DNA of 44,403 nucleotides from Deltaproteobacteria bacterium. GTDB taxonomy: Bacteria > Desulfobacterota > DSM-4660 > Desulfatiglandales > Desulfatiglandaceae. The notes beneath the pieces are model-generated. The model saw only the letters and a list, made by a program, of their open reading frames with translations. It did no database searches and had not been told where the DNA came from. Both the position numbers and the translations under genes were made by a program. Shown in pieces: positions 8,264 to 15,795 of this stretch. The first letter of the stretch is position 1. The number at the start of each line of letters is the position of its first letter. The stretch is taken from assembly GCA_021737785.1 (NCBI GenBank), contig JAIPDI010000044.1:1-44403 (forward strand). The letters are read 5' to 3'.

Positions 8264-8343
8264 TTAATACCCGATATTTCTGTATCCCGCACGCCGCCTC
8301 CCAAACATCTTGGCCAGCATAGGGAAATTCAGGTCGGCATAGG
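8264..8343 (-). pseudogene. Stray 3' end of a TOTE-type helicase gene
   Basis: Read on the minus strand, this piece encodes YADLNFPMLAKMF, a short divergent stretch, then AGYRNIGY followed by TAA. It matches the last codons of the intact helicase gene at 12653-15112 (YADLNIPMLAKMY ... VGYRNIGYELDV). By eye the two differ at about 8 of 79 bases. The similarity extends past the stop through the terminator (about 8207-8262 against 12605-12662). Beyond 8343 the match ends. It is a fragment of a second helicase copy in the same orientation, not a gene. Confidence 0.8.
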
Positions 8344-8430
8344 GCCCGCTTCGGCATCCGGGCGAAGCGGGCATTGACCGGGTCTTTAAGCAAATGGGCG
8401 TAAGCTGACCCATATTGAAATGGAGGGATC

Positions 8431-8592
8431 ATGCTCCTGAACGGCTATCGAAAAGAGATTTTTCGACCCAAATGCAATCCGGGATTCGAGTCGGTTCACT
8501 GCATCGCCCATCTGGACCAGGATATCGGGGAGGCCTTTCCCTATCAGAACGAGGAACTGGGGGGCTTACAAGGACAAGAAGATGACACTTAG
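8431..8592 (+). pseudogene. Truncated N-terminus of a deltaproteobacterial Fe-S protein
   Basis: 53 codons from an ATG with GGAGG five bases upstream to TAG. The opening MLLNGYRKEIFRPKCNP and VHCIAHLDQDI resemble the start of a protein of about 170 residues, common in sulfate reducers, that ends in a four-cysteine iron-sulfur motif (this is from memory of the family). The match stops around NEELGG, after which only a dozen foreign residues follow, and the Fe-S part is absent. The TAG overlaps the start of the next gene by 11 bases. Most likely an internal deletion joined this 5' end to the 3' part of the next gene; a genuine small protein is possible. Confidence 0.5.
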
Positions 8593-8830
8593 TGTTTCGA
8601 TATCTGAAACCATTTGTTACTGCTTCGGTTATACCACCGAAGACATCCGGAACGATCTCCTGCAACATGGCCGCTCCACCATCCTGGAGCGGATTGAAAA
8701 GGAAAAGAAGGCCAACGGATGCAATTGCGCCGCCAATAACCCCAAGGGGAGGTGATGCCTTCCGGATGTTCACCGGGTGGTGAACGAAATCAGGGGTGAC
8801 CGACAACCTATTGCCGGGAGGGTGTCGTGA
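8582..8830 (+). CDS. BFD-like [2Fe-2S] protein (CopZ C-terminal type), candidate selenoprotein
   Basis: From the ATG at 8582 (AAGGA seven bases upstream) the frame runs 57 codons to a TGA at 8753-8755 and then 24 codons to TGA at 8828. The first part, ICYCFGYTTEDI ... GCNCAANNPKGR, is the BFD-like [2Fe-2S] domain found at the end of CopZ-type proteins. In relatives the next residues are Cys-Cys-Leu; here TGA-Cys-Leu-Pro-Asp-Val follows, so TGA stands where a ligand cysteine is expected. A 7-bp hairpin 12 bases after the TGA has the features of a bacterial SECIS. The parsimonious reading is selenocysteine at residue 58 of 82. The usual N-terminal half of CopZ-like proteins is absent, so the gene may be a deletion derivative. 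Confidence 0.65.
8768..8785 (+). promoter_or_regulatory. Bacterial SECIS element (selenocysteine insertion)
   Basis: GUUCACC (8768-8774), loop GGGU (8775-8778) and GGUGAAC (8779-8785) form a perfect 7-bp hairpin inside the coding sequence. The loop begins 19 bases after the TGA at 8753-8755 and starts with G, in line with the known bacterial rule (apical loop 16-37 bases after UGA with a G among its first two bases). Confidence 0.7.
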
Positions 8831-8879
8831 ACAGGAAAAACCGATGCCAAAGGGTCGGCAACTCTACGGAGACAGGGTG

Positions 8880-10112
8880 ATGAAGCTTGTACAGTCCTTT
8901 TGCATGGCGATGCTTCGCAGCAAGTGCTTCGCAGGGGTGTGTTGCCTCGCATTCTTCGGTATCGTCTTATTGATGAACTCCCCTCTGGGCGCCTCGGATA
9001 ACCAGGCCCAATCCTTGAAAGAACTGCTTACATGGTACGATACCTCTCGGTGCAAAGAGTGCCACGAAGAAATCTATGCCCAGTGGGAGAAATCCCACCA
9101 TGCCAGGTCCATCATGGATATTTTTATGGATGGGTATCTCAAGAAAGGGGTCCTTGCCGTCAAGAACCCGAATGAGGCTACGCGAAAGAACTTCCCCTGC
9201 TTTAAGTGCCATTTTCCTCATCTCGACCATGCCTCTGACAAAGTGGCCTCCGAAATCGCTGCAGCAATCCTAAACCAGGATCAGGCAACCATGAAGAAGC
9301 TGAACATCAACTGTCTGGTCTGTCACCGGGACATGGGTATTGTCCACGGATTTCCGAAAGCGGACGTCCTTTATGGCAAGACGGATGTGGAGGACCATCC
9401 TGACGACGGTTTTAAGGAGGTGCACAAGAGCCCTGTCATGACCCAATCGGCCATGTGCGGTCAGTGTCATGGACTGGGCCCGGTTTTCGATTTCGAGTAT
9501 CCGGTTCAGTGCGCCACGCTGTATGGAAGCTACCTCCACGCCTACGTCCCTGCAGGAGGGACACAGACCTGCCAGGAATGTCACATGGAAAAGGCCGACC
9601 ATACCTGCCCGCCCAACTTCAAGGATCGCACGGACACGTCCAGACGGCTGGCCGAGGCCCTCCCCATGGACGTGACGGCCATGTTCTACCGGCCCCAGAT
9701 CGACCCCGGCAAACTGGTTCCCACCGTGCTTGTGGAGACCCGAATTACCAGCAGGGCCGGCCATCGCATTCCGGACGGGTGACCGTCCAAAAACCGCCTG
9801 GTCCTGGATGTGACCATCAAAGACGATACAGACCGGACGCTCTATGCAAAGCGCAAGGTCTACATGCCCCAGTCCACCGATTCCCTGAATAACGCCATGG
9901 TCTATGGCCCCACGCATAAGCTCGGAATTATTCGAGACACGAGCATCCAGCCCTTTGCCCCGAAGACAGAGACCTTCGAGGCCTCCATACCCGAGGGCAT
10001 CGGCCAGGTGCGGGTCATTGTGGAGTTGAGTTATCAGCCCCGCCCGGGCGACGTGTATCCCATCCATCACCAAACCATGGAACTTGAGTCAGGCAAGGAG
10101 AGCACACCATGA
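8880..10112 (+). CDS. Pentaheme c-type cytochrome with in-frame TGA, candidate selenoprotein
   Basis: The frame runs from the ATG at 8880 (GGAG eight bases upstream) through a TGA at 9780-9782 to the TGA at 10110, 410 residues in all. After a signal peptide come five CXXCH heme sites: Cys58, 107, 145, 193 and 231. A C-terminal beta-rich domain follows. The TGA is codon 301 in AGHRIPDG-TGA-PSKNRLVLDV; the frame stays open with sensible coding for 109 codons on the far side, so both halves belong to one protein. Selenocysteine is the best explanation because the gene directly before it also has a TGA with a good SECIS. A recent nonsense mutation is the alternative. It should be a periplasmic or cell-surface electron carrier. 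An upstream in-frame ATG (8844) is a possible start. Confidence 0.7.
9799..9816 (+). promoter_or_regulatory. Weak candidate SECIS hairpin
   Basis: TGGTC (9799-9803) pairs with GACCA (9812-9816) around an 8-base loop that starts 21 bases after the TGA at 9780-9782. Allowing a C-U mismatch and a U-G pair, the apical loop becomes GGAU, which has the required G. The spacing suits a bacterial SECIS but the stem is short. Confidence 0.35.
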
Positions 10113-10225
10113 AGACAGAACGACTCGACGGAAACATATGGCGGGCCGTCTGGCAGTCCGGAGCAATGGTTGCCCTGGCCATCTTCATCCCTTTGACCCT
10201 GGCCCCGCATCATCGCATCGAATAG
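10109..10225 (+). pseudogene. Truncated membrane protein N-terminus
   Basis: 38 codons starting in the ATGA overlap with the cytochrome stop. The sequence has a short charged start (MKTERLDGNIWRAVW) and one hydrophobic helix (GAMVALAIFIPLTLAP), then stops at HHRIE. Translational coupling to the cytochrome suggests that the intact gene was part of the same operon. What is left looks like the signal-anchor of a longer periplasmic protein whose remainder was deleted. The bases from 10226 to 10376 hold no gene. Confidence 0.4.
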
Positions 10226-10376
10226 TCATTTGGCATCAGCTTTAAAGAAAATGCCTTGGGGTGATGAGGTGGATATTGCACAGTCCAAAATTTTCATAAT
10301 GTATTGCTTTTCCAGGGCGTGTCAATGCGGGCGCTGCGCGGCGCGGCAAAAGACTTCCGGCCTGAAACCGATGGGC

Positions 10377-10799
10377 TTAGTGAGAGGCGAGAAAATCGAG
10401 GATTTCGGCTGCGAATTTTCTCAGATCATTAACGTCGTGGCCAAGAATGCCAATGACGATTTCCGGGTCAATCCGGGCATAGTCGTGAACCACGATATTC
10501 CGGAACTGGGCCATCTTCTTCATAGCCGCCCCCACTGGACCCGAAATGATACGGTTTTCATGCAGGACGCTAAAGAGATCCTTGTTGTCTTTCGGGACTC
10601 GCAACGCCTTGCGTGAGACGAGATGGGCAGCGATATCAATGCAACACTCGCAAGCCAGGTGAAGCGTGCGTTCGACGAAGCGCTGGTCTTTCTTGCTGGC
10701 CGTGTAGTTCGACAGCGTGATGTCGCGGTATTCGGCAAGATCTTGGAGATACTCCTGAAGATGGCGCAACTTCGATTGGATCACGTCCTTGTCAATCAT
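10377..10799 (-). CDS. hepT: HepT-like HEPN ribonuclease toxin
   Basis: 140 residues, a helical HEPN protein of the DUF86 group. The catalytic RNase motif Rx4HxY is present as RNIVVHDY in the last third. In characterised systems HepT is inactivated when the partner MntA adds AMP to the tyrosine of this motif. The gene follows and overlaps its nucleotidyltransferase partner by eight bases, the normal arrangement. Length is normal and the frame intact. Confidence 0.9.
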   Translation of the reverse strand: MIDKDVIQSKLRHLQEYLQDLAEYRDITLSNYTASKKDQRFVERTLHLACECCIDIAAHLVSRKALRVPKDNKDLFSVLHENRIISGPVGAAMKKMAQFRNIVVHDYARIDPEIVIGILGHDVNDLRKFAAEILDFLASH

Positions 10800-11247
10800 G
10801 GGCGGTTGCTCCGAAATAGCACTTCATCTGATCGAAATCTCTTTCAAGGTAATGCCTAAAATCAAAATATTCTTTCTGTTTCAGCAACTTGAAGTTATCT
10901 TCGTCTTCGATGTCCCGGATAAATACGGGTATACCATAGGAAAATATCTGATTAAGCATAATGAGTGCGACATCGTTAATCAAAACAACGTCCACGGCAC
11001 GATCAACCAGTTTCTCGATTCGGTCAATCAGTTCAAGCCGTATCTGAAAGCGCTTTTCTGCGGAGAGGTCCGGGACAAGCCGCACGGCAATGTCCATGTC
11101 GCTCCCCTTACGGGCGTGGCCGGTGACCGTCGAGCCGAACAGGTAGCCCGAGAGGACCTCAGGATAGGACTCGATGACTCGGGCCAGCTTTGAAAGCAGG
11201 GGCGCTGTCAGGGTTATGTTTTTGTTATCAAGTGTCATGCTTGTCAT
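10792..11247 (-). CDS. mntA: MntA-like nucleotidyltransferase antitoxin
   Basis: 151 residues. The minimal nucleotidyltransferase signature is GYLFGSTVTGHARKGSDMDI, that is GS-x10-DxD, with the two metal-binding aspartates in SDMDI and a third acidic residue expected in AVDVVLI. Such proteins are the antitoxins of HepT and act by AMPylating it. The first gene of the pair; its stop overlaps the hepT start. Start codon choice among the early ATGs (MTSMTL) is open by three residues. Confidence 0.9.
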   Translation of the reverse strand: MTSMTLDNKNITLTAPLLSKLARVIESYPEVLSGYLFGSTVTGHARKGSDMDIAVRLVPDLSAEKRFQIRLELIDRIEKLVDRAVDVVLINDVALIMLNQIFSYGIPVFIRDIEDEDNFKLLKQKEYFDFRHYLERDFDQMKCYFGATAHD

Positions 11248-11348
11248 CCGACAACATCATGGATGCGTGAACCAACAGGATGTGGTAAGAATACCACGAT
11301 TTGGGTTTAAGATAAACTTTAAAAATGCTTTGAAAAGGGAGCGGATGA

Positions 11349-11738
11349 ATGGCCATGAAAGATTTCATTAAGGTCATGAAGGCATTGCGGGACCCCAACC
11401 GGGTCAAGATCGTCAAGATGCTCCAGCATGGCGAGCTATGCGTCTGTGAGATTCAGGAGGCCCTGGGGGTTGCCCAGCCCACGGTATCCAAGCACCTCAA
11501 GATACTGGAGACGGCGGGGCTTTTGAGGTGCCGAAAAGAGGGGCTGTGGGCCTATTATCGGCTGGATGATGGGAATAACAGCCCTTATGCCGCGACAGTG
11601 CTGGGAAATCTCAAACACTGGCTGGAAGACACGCCGGAGATCAGGGAAATGGTGGAGAAGCTCCCTGCCATTCAACAGGCGGACCTGTGCAGGACATCTG
11701 TGAGAAGATGCTCCTGTACAAGTGAAACAAGCAAATAG
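11349..11738 (+). CDS. ArsR-family winged-helix repressor
   Basis: 129 residues. The ArsR fold is clear: MKALRDPNRVKIVKML, then the ELCVCEI motif with Cys31 and Cys33 on helix 3, which is the arsenite/metal site of many ArsR sensors, and the recognition helix AQPTVSKHLKIL. The C-terminal tail adds a cluster of cysteines (LCRTSVRRCSC) that could take part in sensing metals or sulfur species. It is followed after nine bases by the TauE/SafE permease and so probably controls it. GGGAG lies about eight bases upstream of the ATG. Confidence 0.9.
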   Translation: MAMKDFIKVMKALRDPNRVKIVKMLQHGELCVCEIQEALGVAQPTVSKHLKILETAGLLRCRKEGLWAYYRLDDGNNSPYAATVLGNLKHWLEDTPEIREMVEKLPAIQQADLCRTSVRRCSCTSETSK

Positions 11739-11747
11739 GGGGGAAAA

Positions 11748-12578
11748 ATGGAAATCCACGCTGCACAAATCATTGCCCTGCTGATCACAGGGGTGGGCGT
11801 AGGATTCGCCTCGGGGATGTTGGGGGTGGGAGGATGTTTTATCATGGTCCCGGTCCAGTTCTGGGCCTTGACATCCATTGGCATTGATCCCACCATTGCC
11901 ATCCGCATCGCATTCGGCACCAACCTCCTGGTAGTCCTGCCCACGGCCTTCAGCGGCGCCATGACCCACCACAAGAAGGGGGCTGTCCTGTGGAGGGCAG
12001 GGGTGACCTTCGGCATGGCCGGGGCCGTCGGCGCCTTTTTCGGGGCACTTATCGCCTCGCACCTTCCGGGGAAGGTCCTGACGGTCGCCTTCGGCGTTGC
12101 CGTCATCCTCGGCGCACTGCGGATGCTCACAGCCAAGCCGCCCCAAATCACCGATGAACCATCGAACAGCATTGTCGCATTTATATTGTGGGGGATCCCC
12201 CTGGGCATTGTCTCGGGTATTGTCGGGATCGGCGGGGGCGTGCTCATGATCCCCATCATGGTCTATTTCCTCAAATTCAAGATGCACCAGGCAGTGGGCA
12301 CCTCGACGGCCCTCATGATCTTCACCGCCTTTGGCGGGTCCCTCTCCTTTCTGATCAACGGGCTTGGGGTCGAGGGGCTTCCCCCCTACTCAACGGGGTA
12401 TCTCAACTGGCTACAGTGGGTCCTCCTGGCAGGGTGCAGTGTCCCCCTGGCCATTGTCGGAGCCAAGGTGGCCCACCTGTTGCCGGCCAAACAGCTCAAG
12501 TACATCTTTATTGCAGTGATGTTCTACATGGGCCTCAAGATGATCGGGGTCTTTACTTGGCTTCATCTGCCGATATAG
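11748..12578 (+). CDS. TauE/SafE-family sulfite or organosulfur permease
   Basis: 276 residues with about eight membrane helices. The repeated family motif appears twice: GVGFASGMLGVGGCFIMVP near the start and GIVSGIVGIGGGVLMIP in the middle, as expected for the duplicated half-transporter. Members export sulfite, sulfoacetate or thiosulfate-type anions, or import them. A run of G (GGGGGG) before the ATG serves as the ribosome-binding site. The upstream ArsR with vicinal cysteines suggests control by a thiol-reactive ligand. Confidence 0.9.
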   Translation: MEIHAAQIIALLITGVGVGFASGMLGVGGCFIMVPVQFWALTSIGIDPTIAIRIAFGTNLLVVLPTAFSGAMTHHKKGAVLWRAGVTFGMAGAVGAFFGALIASHLPGKVLTVAFGVAVILGALRMLTAKPPQITDEPSNSIVAFILWGIPLGIVSGIVGIGGGVLMIPIMVYFLKFKMHQAVGTSTALMIFTAFGGSLSFLINGLGVEGLPPYSTGYLNWLQWVLLAGCSVPLAIVGAKVAHLLPAKQLKYIFIAVMFYMGLKMIGVFTWLHLPI

Positions 12579-12608
12579 CCTGAAAAGAGGGGCTGAAAGG
12601 GGAGGAAT

Positions 12609-12635
12609 CCCGGACGAACAGCATTTGTGTCCGGG
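12609..12635. terminator. Bidirectional terminator between converging genes
   Basis: CCCGGAC (12609-12615) pairs with GTCCGGG (12629-12635), and ACA/TGT can extend the helix across a bulge. It lies between the TauE/SafE stop and the helicase stop, which converge, and is the parent form of the hairpin also found at 8201-8241. Confidence 0.6.
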
Positions 12636-12652
12636 AGGTGCCCGTTTAAAAT

Positions 12653-15112
12653 CTACACATCCAGTTCATACCCGATATTCCTGTATCCCACACGCCGGCG
12701 CTCATACATCTTGGCCAGCATAGGGATATTCAGGTCGGCATAATCGAAAATAATCACTTCACTCTTGCCTTCGTGGTTCCGGTGGAGACGACCGGCGTAC
12801 TGGGCCAGTGTCCCCCGCCAGGAAACCGGTAATGCCAGAAAGAGGGTGTCCAGCCGGGCATCGTCGAATCCCTCGCCCAGATACCTGCCGGTGGCGATAA
12901 TCAGCCTCTCTTCTCCATCCTGAATGCGGGCCAGCTCCTCCGAAGCGACACTCCTCTGCCTGACGCCCATGCCGCCTTTAAGGACGATCATGTTCCTGAC
13001 AAGAGACCCGAGCCGGCCTGCAAGAAGCTCCAGATGATCCCGTCGTTCCGTCAGCAGGACCGGAGATCGACCCTGAGCAACCGTCCTCACCACGTCCTGA
13101 ATAATCATGTCGTTCCGGGCCTCGTCTCCGATGAGGGCCTTGTAGAGTTCATGAATAGGCAGGTCTGGTCTCTCCGCCAAGACCTTCGGCAGCATAAATC
13201 CGGTCCTCCGGAGGATAACCCTGTGCCCGAAGGGCCGTTTTTCCGCCTGCTTCCGGTCATCCACCCGGAACCTGACAGGTCCGCACTGCATGAAGATAAT
13301 CGGATGGTGGCCGTCTTTCCGGGTCACCGTGGCCGAGAGCCCGGTGACATACCTGGCCTTGCTCTGTCTGGCCACCAGTTCAAAGCTCCTGGCCGCGATC
13401 CCGTGGCACTCGTCAACCATCAGATACCCGTATTCCCCCACAATATCATCCACCACCCCTTTTGTGCCAAGGCTCTGAATGATCCCCACGTCGATGCGGC
13501 CCGACGGCTCGCGCCTTCCCCCGCCGATCCGGCCGATCTCTCGAGGTTCGATACCCAGAAACCGGCTCAGCCGATCCACCCACATATCCAGCAAATGCTT
13601 GCGGTGCACCAGGACAAGGGTGTTTACCCCTCTCGCCGCCATGAGATAGGCAGCCACAACGGTCTTTCCAAAGGCTGTTGACGCGGAAAGGACCCCGGTG
13701 TCGTGGTGCAACAGTGCCTCTGCCGCGGATTGCTGCTCAGGTCTGAGCCTTCCATGAAAAGAAAGATCTACAGGGTTGCCCCCGAAGCGTTTGTCCACGA
13801 CGGTCGTCTGAATCTTCAGGGAATGGAGCAGATCGAGGACCTCCTCCAGACACCCCCGGGGGATTCCGATATGCCTGGAGAATTCCTCACAGCAACTGAT
13901 GATATGTGGCTTGTCATAGGTGGGGAAGCGCATGGCCTGGGCCTTGTAAAACTCAGGGTTTTGAAAGGCGGCAAGGCGAATCATCCGATTTCTCAACGGG
14001 GCTGTCAGGGCCTCTTTTGCCACGTAGATCTGGTTTTCCAGGACCAGCTCGATCGCTTCCGGCAAAGGGCCGGAAATGGGCGCCCGCTCCCGCCGTCTGG
14101 AGGGAGGGAGGGTCCATGGCTCGTCATCCTCCTCATCGGTAACCGCCATCCGCACCCCCACCACGCGGCCTCGCCGCATGGCCTCGTCAACAAGGGCCCG
14201 GACCGCATCAAGATCCATCCGCCGGATCGACGACAGAAAGGCCCACTGGTCCGGGTGGGGTTCAAAACGATCATCCACAAAGAGGCTGTTTCCCTGTTCC
14301 CGGGCCCTTTTCTGCAGCGGAAGCGCAATGAGATTTCCAAAGCCCCCCTTTGGCAGGGTATCCTGACTGGGGAACAGCCGGTCATAGGAACGAAGGCCCA
14401 GTTCCGAACGCCGGTCCATGGTCTCGGTCAGGATAAAAGAGTACATCTTTCGCGCCACAGCAGCAGGCACGGGCCCGGAGAAAAAGGTCCATACATGCCC
14501 GCCGTTGCCGGATCGGGAACGCTCCGCAGCGGCCGGCACATCAAACCGCCTGCACGTCTCCACAAACTGGAACACGTCCGCGGTCCAGTCCGCTTGATCG
14601 AAGTCCGACGCGATGAACCAGCAGGTCTCATCCGGCAAGAGCGGGTACACCCCGATGGTAAAATCCCGATCACTCTTCTTTTCAGGATCACGGCCCAGGA
14701 GGTGGTTCCTGACAACCTCATCCGTAAGCGGAGAGAATTTCTGGTTGGGACAATTGCCGCATCGGACCGCAGGCTTCCGGCATATTCCCCTGATCCATTC
14801 ATTGCGGCACACCGGCTGGTAGCCGCTCTTCCCTGTCTTTTTGCTCTCGAACCGCCTCGGGTAGACATCCTCCCGGCCCCTGAAAAGCGCCCGGAACAAC
14901 CGGATCTTGTCCGCCTCCGAAGACTGGTTCGTCACGAATGGCTGGCCCTCCACCGGCGCATATCCGGGAGGGGCCTCTGCCACGCACAACCTGTTCTTTT
15001 CCGCCCTCAGGGTCTTGAGCCGCTCCAAGGCCTCGGCCCGGCGCTGATCCAAATCCGCCAGTCCCCTTTCAATGGCCTCAATCTCCCGGTCGATATCTCC
15101 AATTTTAGGCAC
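12653..15112 (-). CDS. TOTE-type archaeo-eukaryotic primase fused to an SF2 helicase
   Basis: 819 residues. Order of parts: coiled coil (1-45); a Cys cluster (102, 111, 118, 121) likely to bind zinc; an AEP primase domain with ASDFD (Asp170, Asp172) and NGGHVWTFF (His206); and a C-terminal SF2 helicase with Walker A STAFGKT (about 477-483), DECH box (567-570), SATVTRKDG, and a C-terminal half with GRLHRN. This architecture is the central protein of the so-called TOTE conflict systems and of related mobile elements; it is thought to act on DNA or RNA of invaders or in copying an element. No other TOTE partner is next to it. The start is GTG inside a repeat. A second copy left its 3' end at 8264-8343. 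Confidence 0.85.
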   Translation of the reverse strand: MPKIGDIDREIEAIERGLADLDQRRAEALERLKTLRAEKNRLCVAEAPPGYAPVEGQPFVTNQSSEADKIRLFRALFRGREDVYPRRFESKKTGKSGYQPVCRNEWIRGICRKPAVRCGNCPNQKFSPLTDEVVRNHLLGRDPEKKSDRDFTIGVYPLLPDETCWFIASDFDQADWTADVFQFVETCRRFDVPAAAERSRSGNGGHVWTFFSGPVPAAVARKMYSFILTETMDRRSELGLRSYDRLFPSQDTLPKGGFGNLIALPLQKRAREQGNSLFVDDRFEPHPDQWAFLSSIRRMDLDAVRALVDEAMRRGRVVGVRMAVTDEEDDEPWTLPPSRRRERAPISGPLPEAIELVLENQIYVAKEALTAPLRNRMIRLAAFQNPEFYKAQAMRFPTYDKPHIISCCEEFSRHIGIPRGCLEEVLDLLHSLKIQTTVVDKRFGGNPVDLSFHGRLRPEQQSAAEALLHHDTGVLSASTAFGKTVVAAYLMAARGVNTLVLVHRKHLLDMWVDRLSRFLGIEPREIGRIGGGRREPSGRIDVGIIQSLGTKGVVDDIVGEYGYLMVDECHGIAARSFELVARQSKARYVTGLSATVTRKDGHHPIIFMQCGPVRFRVDDRKQAEKRPFGHRVILRRTGFMLPKVLAERPDLPIHELYKALIGDEARNDMIIQDVVRTVAQGRSPVLLTERRDHLELLAGRLGSLVRNMIVLKGGMGVRQRSVASEELARIQDGEERLIIATGRYLGEGFDDARLDTLFLALPVSWRGTLAQYAGRLHRNHEGKSEVIIFDYADLNIPMLAKMYERRRVGYRNIGYELDV

Positions 15113-15155
15113 TTCAGCTCACTTTAGGCACTTTAGGCACTTTAGCTCACTTTAC
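15106..15155. repeat. Short tandem repeat, 9-base word family
   Basis: On the minus strand the words AGTGCCTAA and AGTGAGCTAA alternate about five times across the helicase start codon, which is itself one of the AGTGCC units. The same family is at 3855-3900. Another low-complexity stretch of repeated CTTTCAGC words follows at about 15257-15280. The interval 15113-15333 has no gene. Confidence 0.65.
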
Positions 15156-15333
15156 TCCCTTATTTCCAATTTTTAGGTCAGAAAAAAAGGGAATTTTGAT
15201 CGACTCGAAAGCAATAGGCACAAGGCAGAAAGATCAAAGGATAAGTTCAACCCGCTTTCAACTTTCAGCTTTCAGCTTCGAGCCGAGGGACGAGACCGGG
15301 CGCCGGCACGTCCCGTCTCAGGCACTCCAGACA

Positions 15334-15795
15334 TCACCCTATCTCCGGCATCAGGGTCCACTTGATGATCCAGCCCTTTCCCTCAGGTCCTTGATCCAGG
15401 CAGACGATGCCGCCGTTCTGGAATTTAAAGACCGGACGCTCCATGTCGCCGGTGATGAGAAACGACGTCAGTCTCTCCATGAAGGGGAGATGCCCCACCA
15501 TCATGAGACGGGTGTGGGCGTTCAGGCCCTCGGCAAAGGAGGCGACATCGTCTAAGGGCTTCAATCCGTCCATTTGTTTCACGCCCCCCGCAGGACTGAG
15601 GGCGGCCGCGAAGATCTCTGCGGTCTCACGGGCCCTCTTCTTGCCGCTGTGCACAATGGATCCCACCTGTACGCCGTACCCCCGGGCCGTGGCCGCAATA
15701 CGCTCTGCATCCTCCCTGCCCTGGGGCGACAGGCCCTGCTCCGGGTCCTGATCCTTGGACAGGCTCTTGCCGTGTTGAACCAGAAAAATCGCCAT
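15334..15795 (-). CDS. sixA: SixA-like phosphohistidine phosphatase
   Basis: 153 residues from an ATG with a strong AGGAGGT site eight bases upstream; the frame is open further upstream but without a start signal. It is a small histidine-phosphatase-superfamily protein: the RHG-like motif is QHGKS (His8), and the second catalytic histidine is in MMVGHLPFM. SixA proteins remove phosphate from His-containing phosphotransfer domains or phosphohistidine carriers. Stand-alone gene, transcribed toward the helicase. Confidence 0.85.
   Translation of the reverse strand: MAIFLVQHGKSLSKDQDPEQGLSPQGREDAERIAATARGYGVQVGSIVHSGKKRARETAEIFAAALSPAGGVKQMDGLKPLDDVASFAEGLNAHTRLMMVGHLPFMERLTSFLITGDMERPVFKFQNGGIVCLDQGPEGKGWIIKWTLMPEIG

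Noticed and set aside
8178-8432. Minus-strand frame of 84 codons over the helicase echo
   Set aside because: It is in a different frame from the recognisable helicase end and shows no family features.
14005-15127. Long open frames opposite the TOTE helicase gene
   Set aside because: They mirror a GC-rich gene with clear motifs on the minus strand and have no domain sense of their own.
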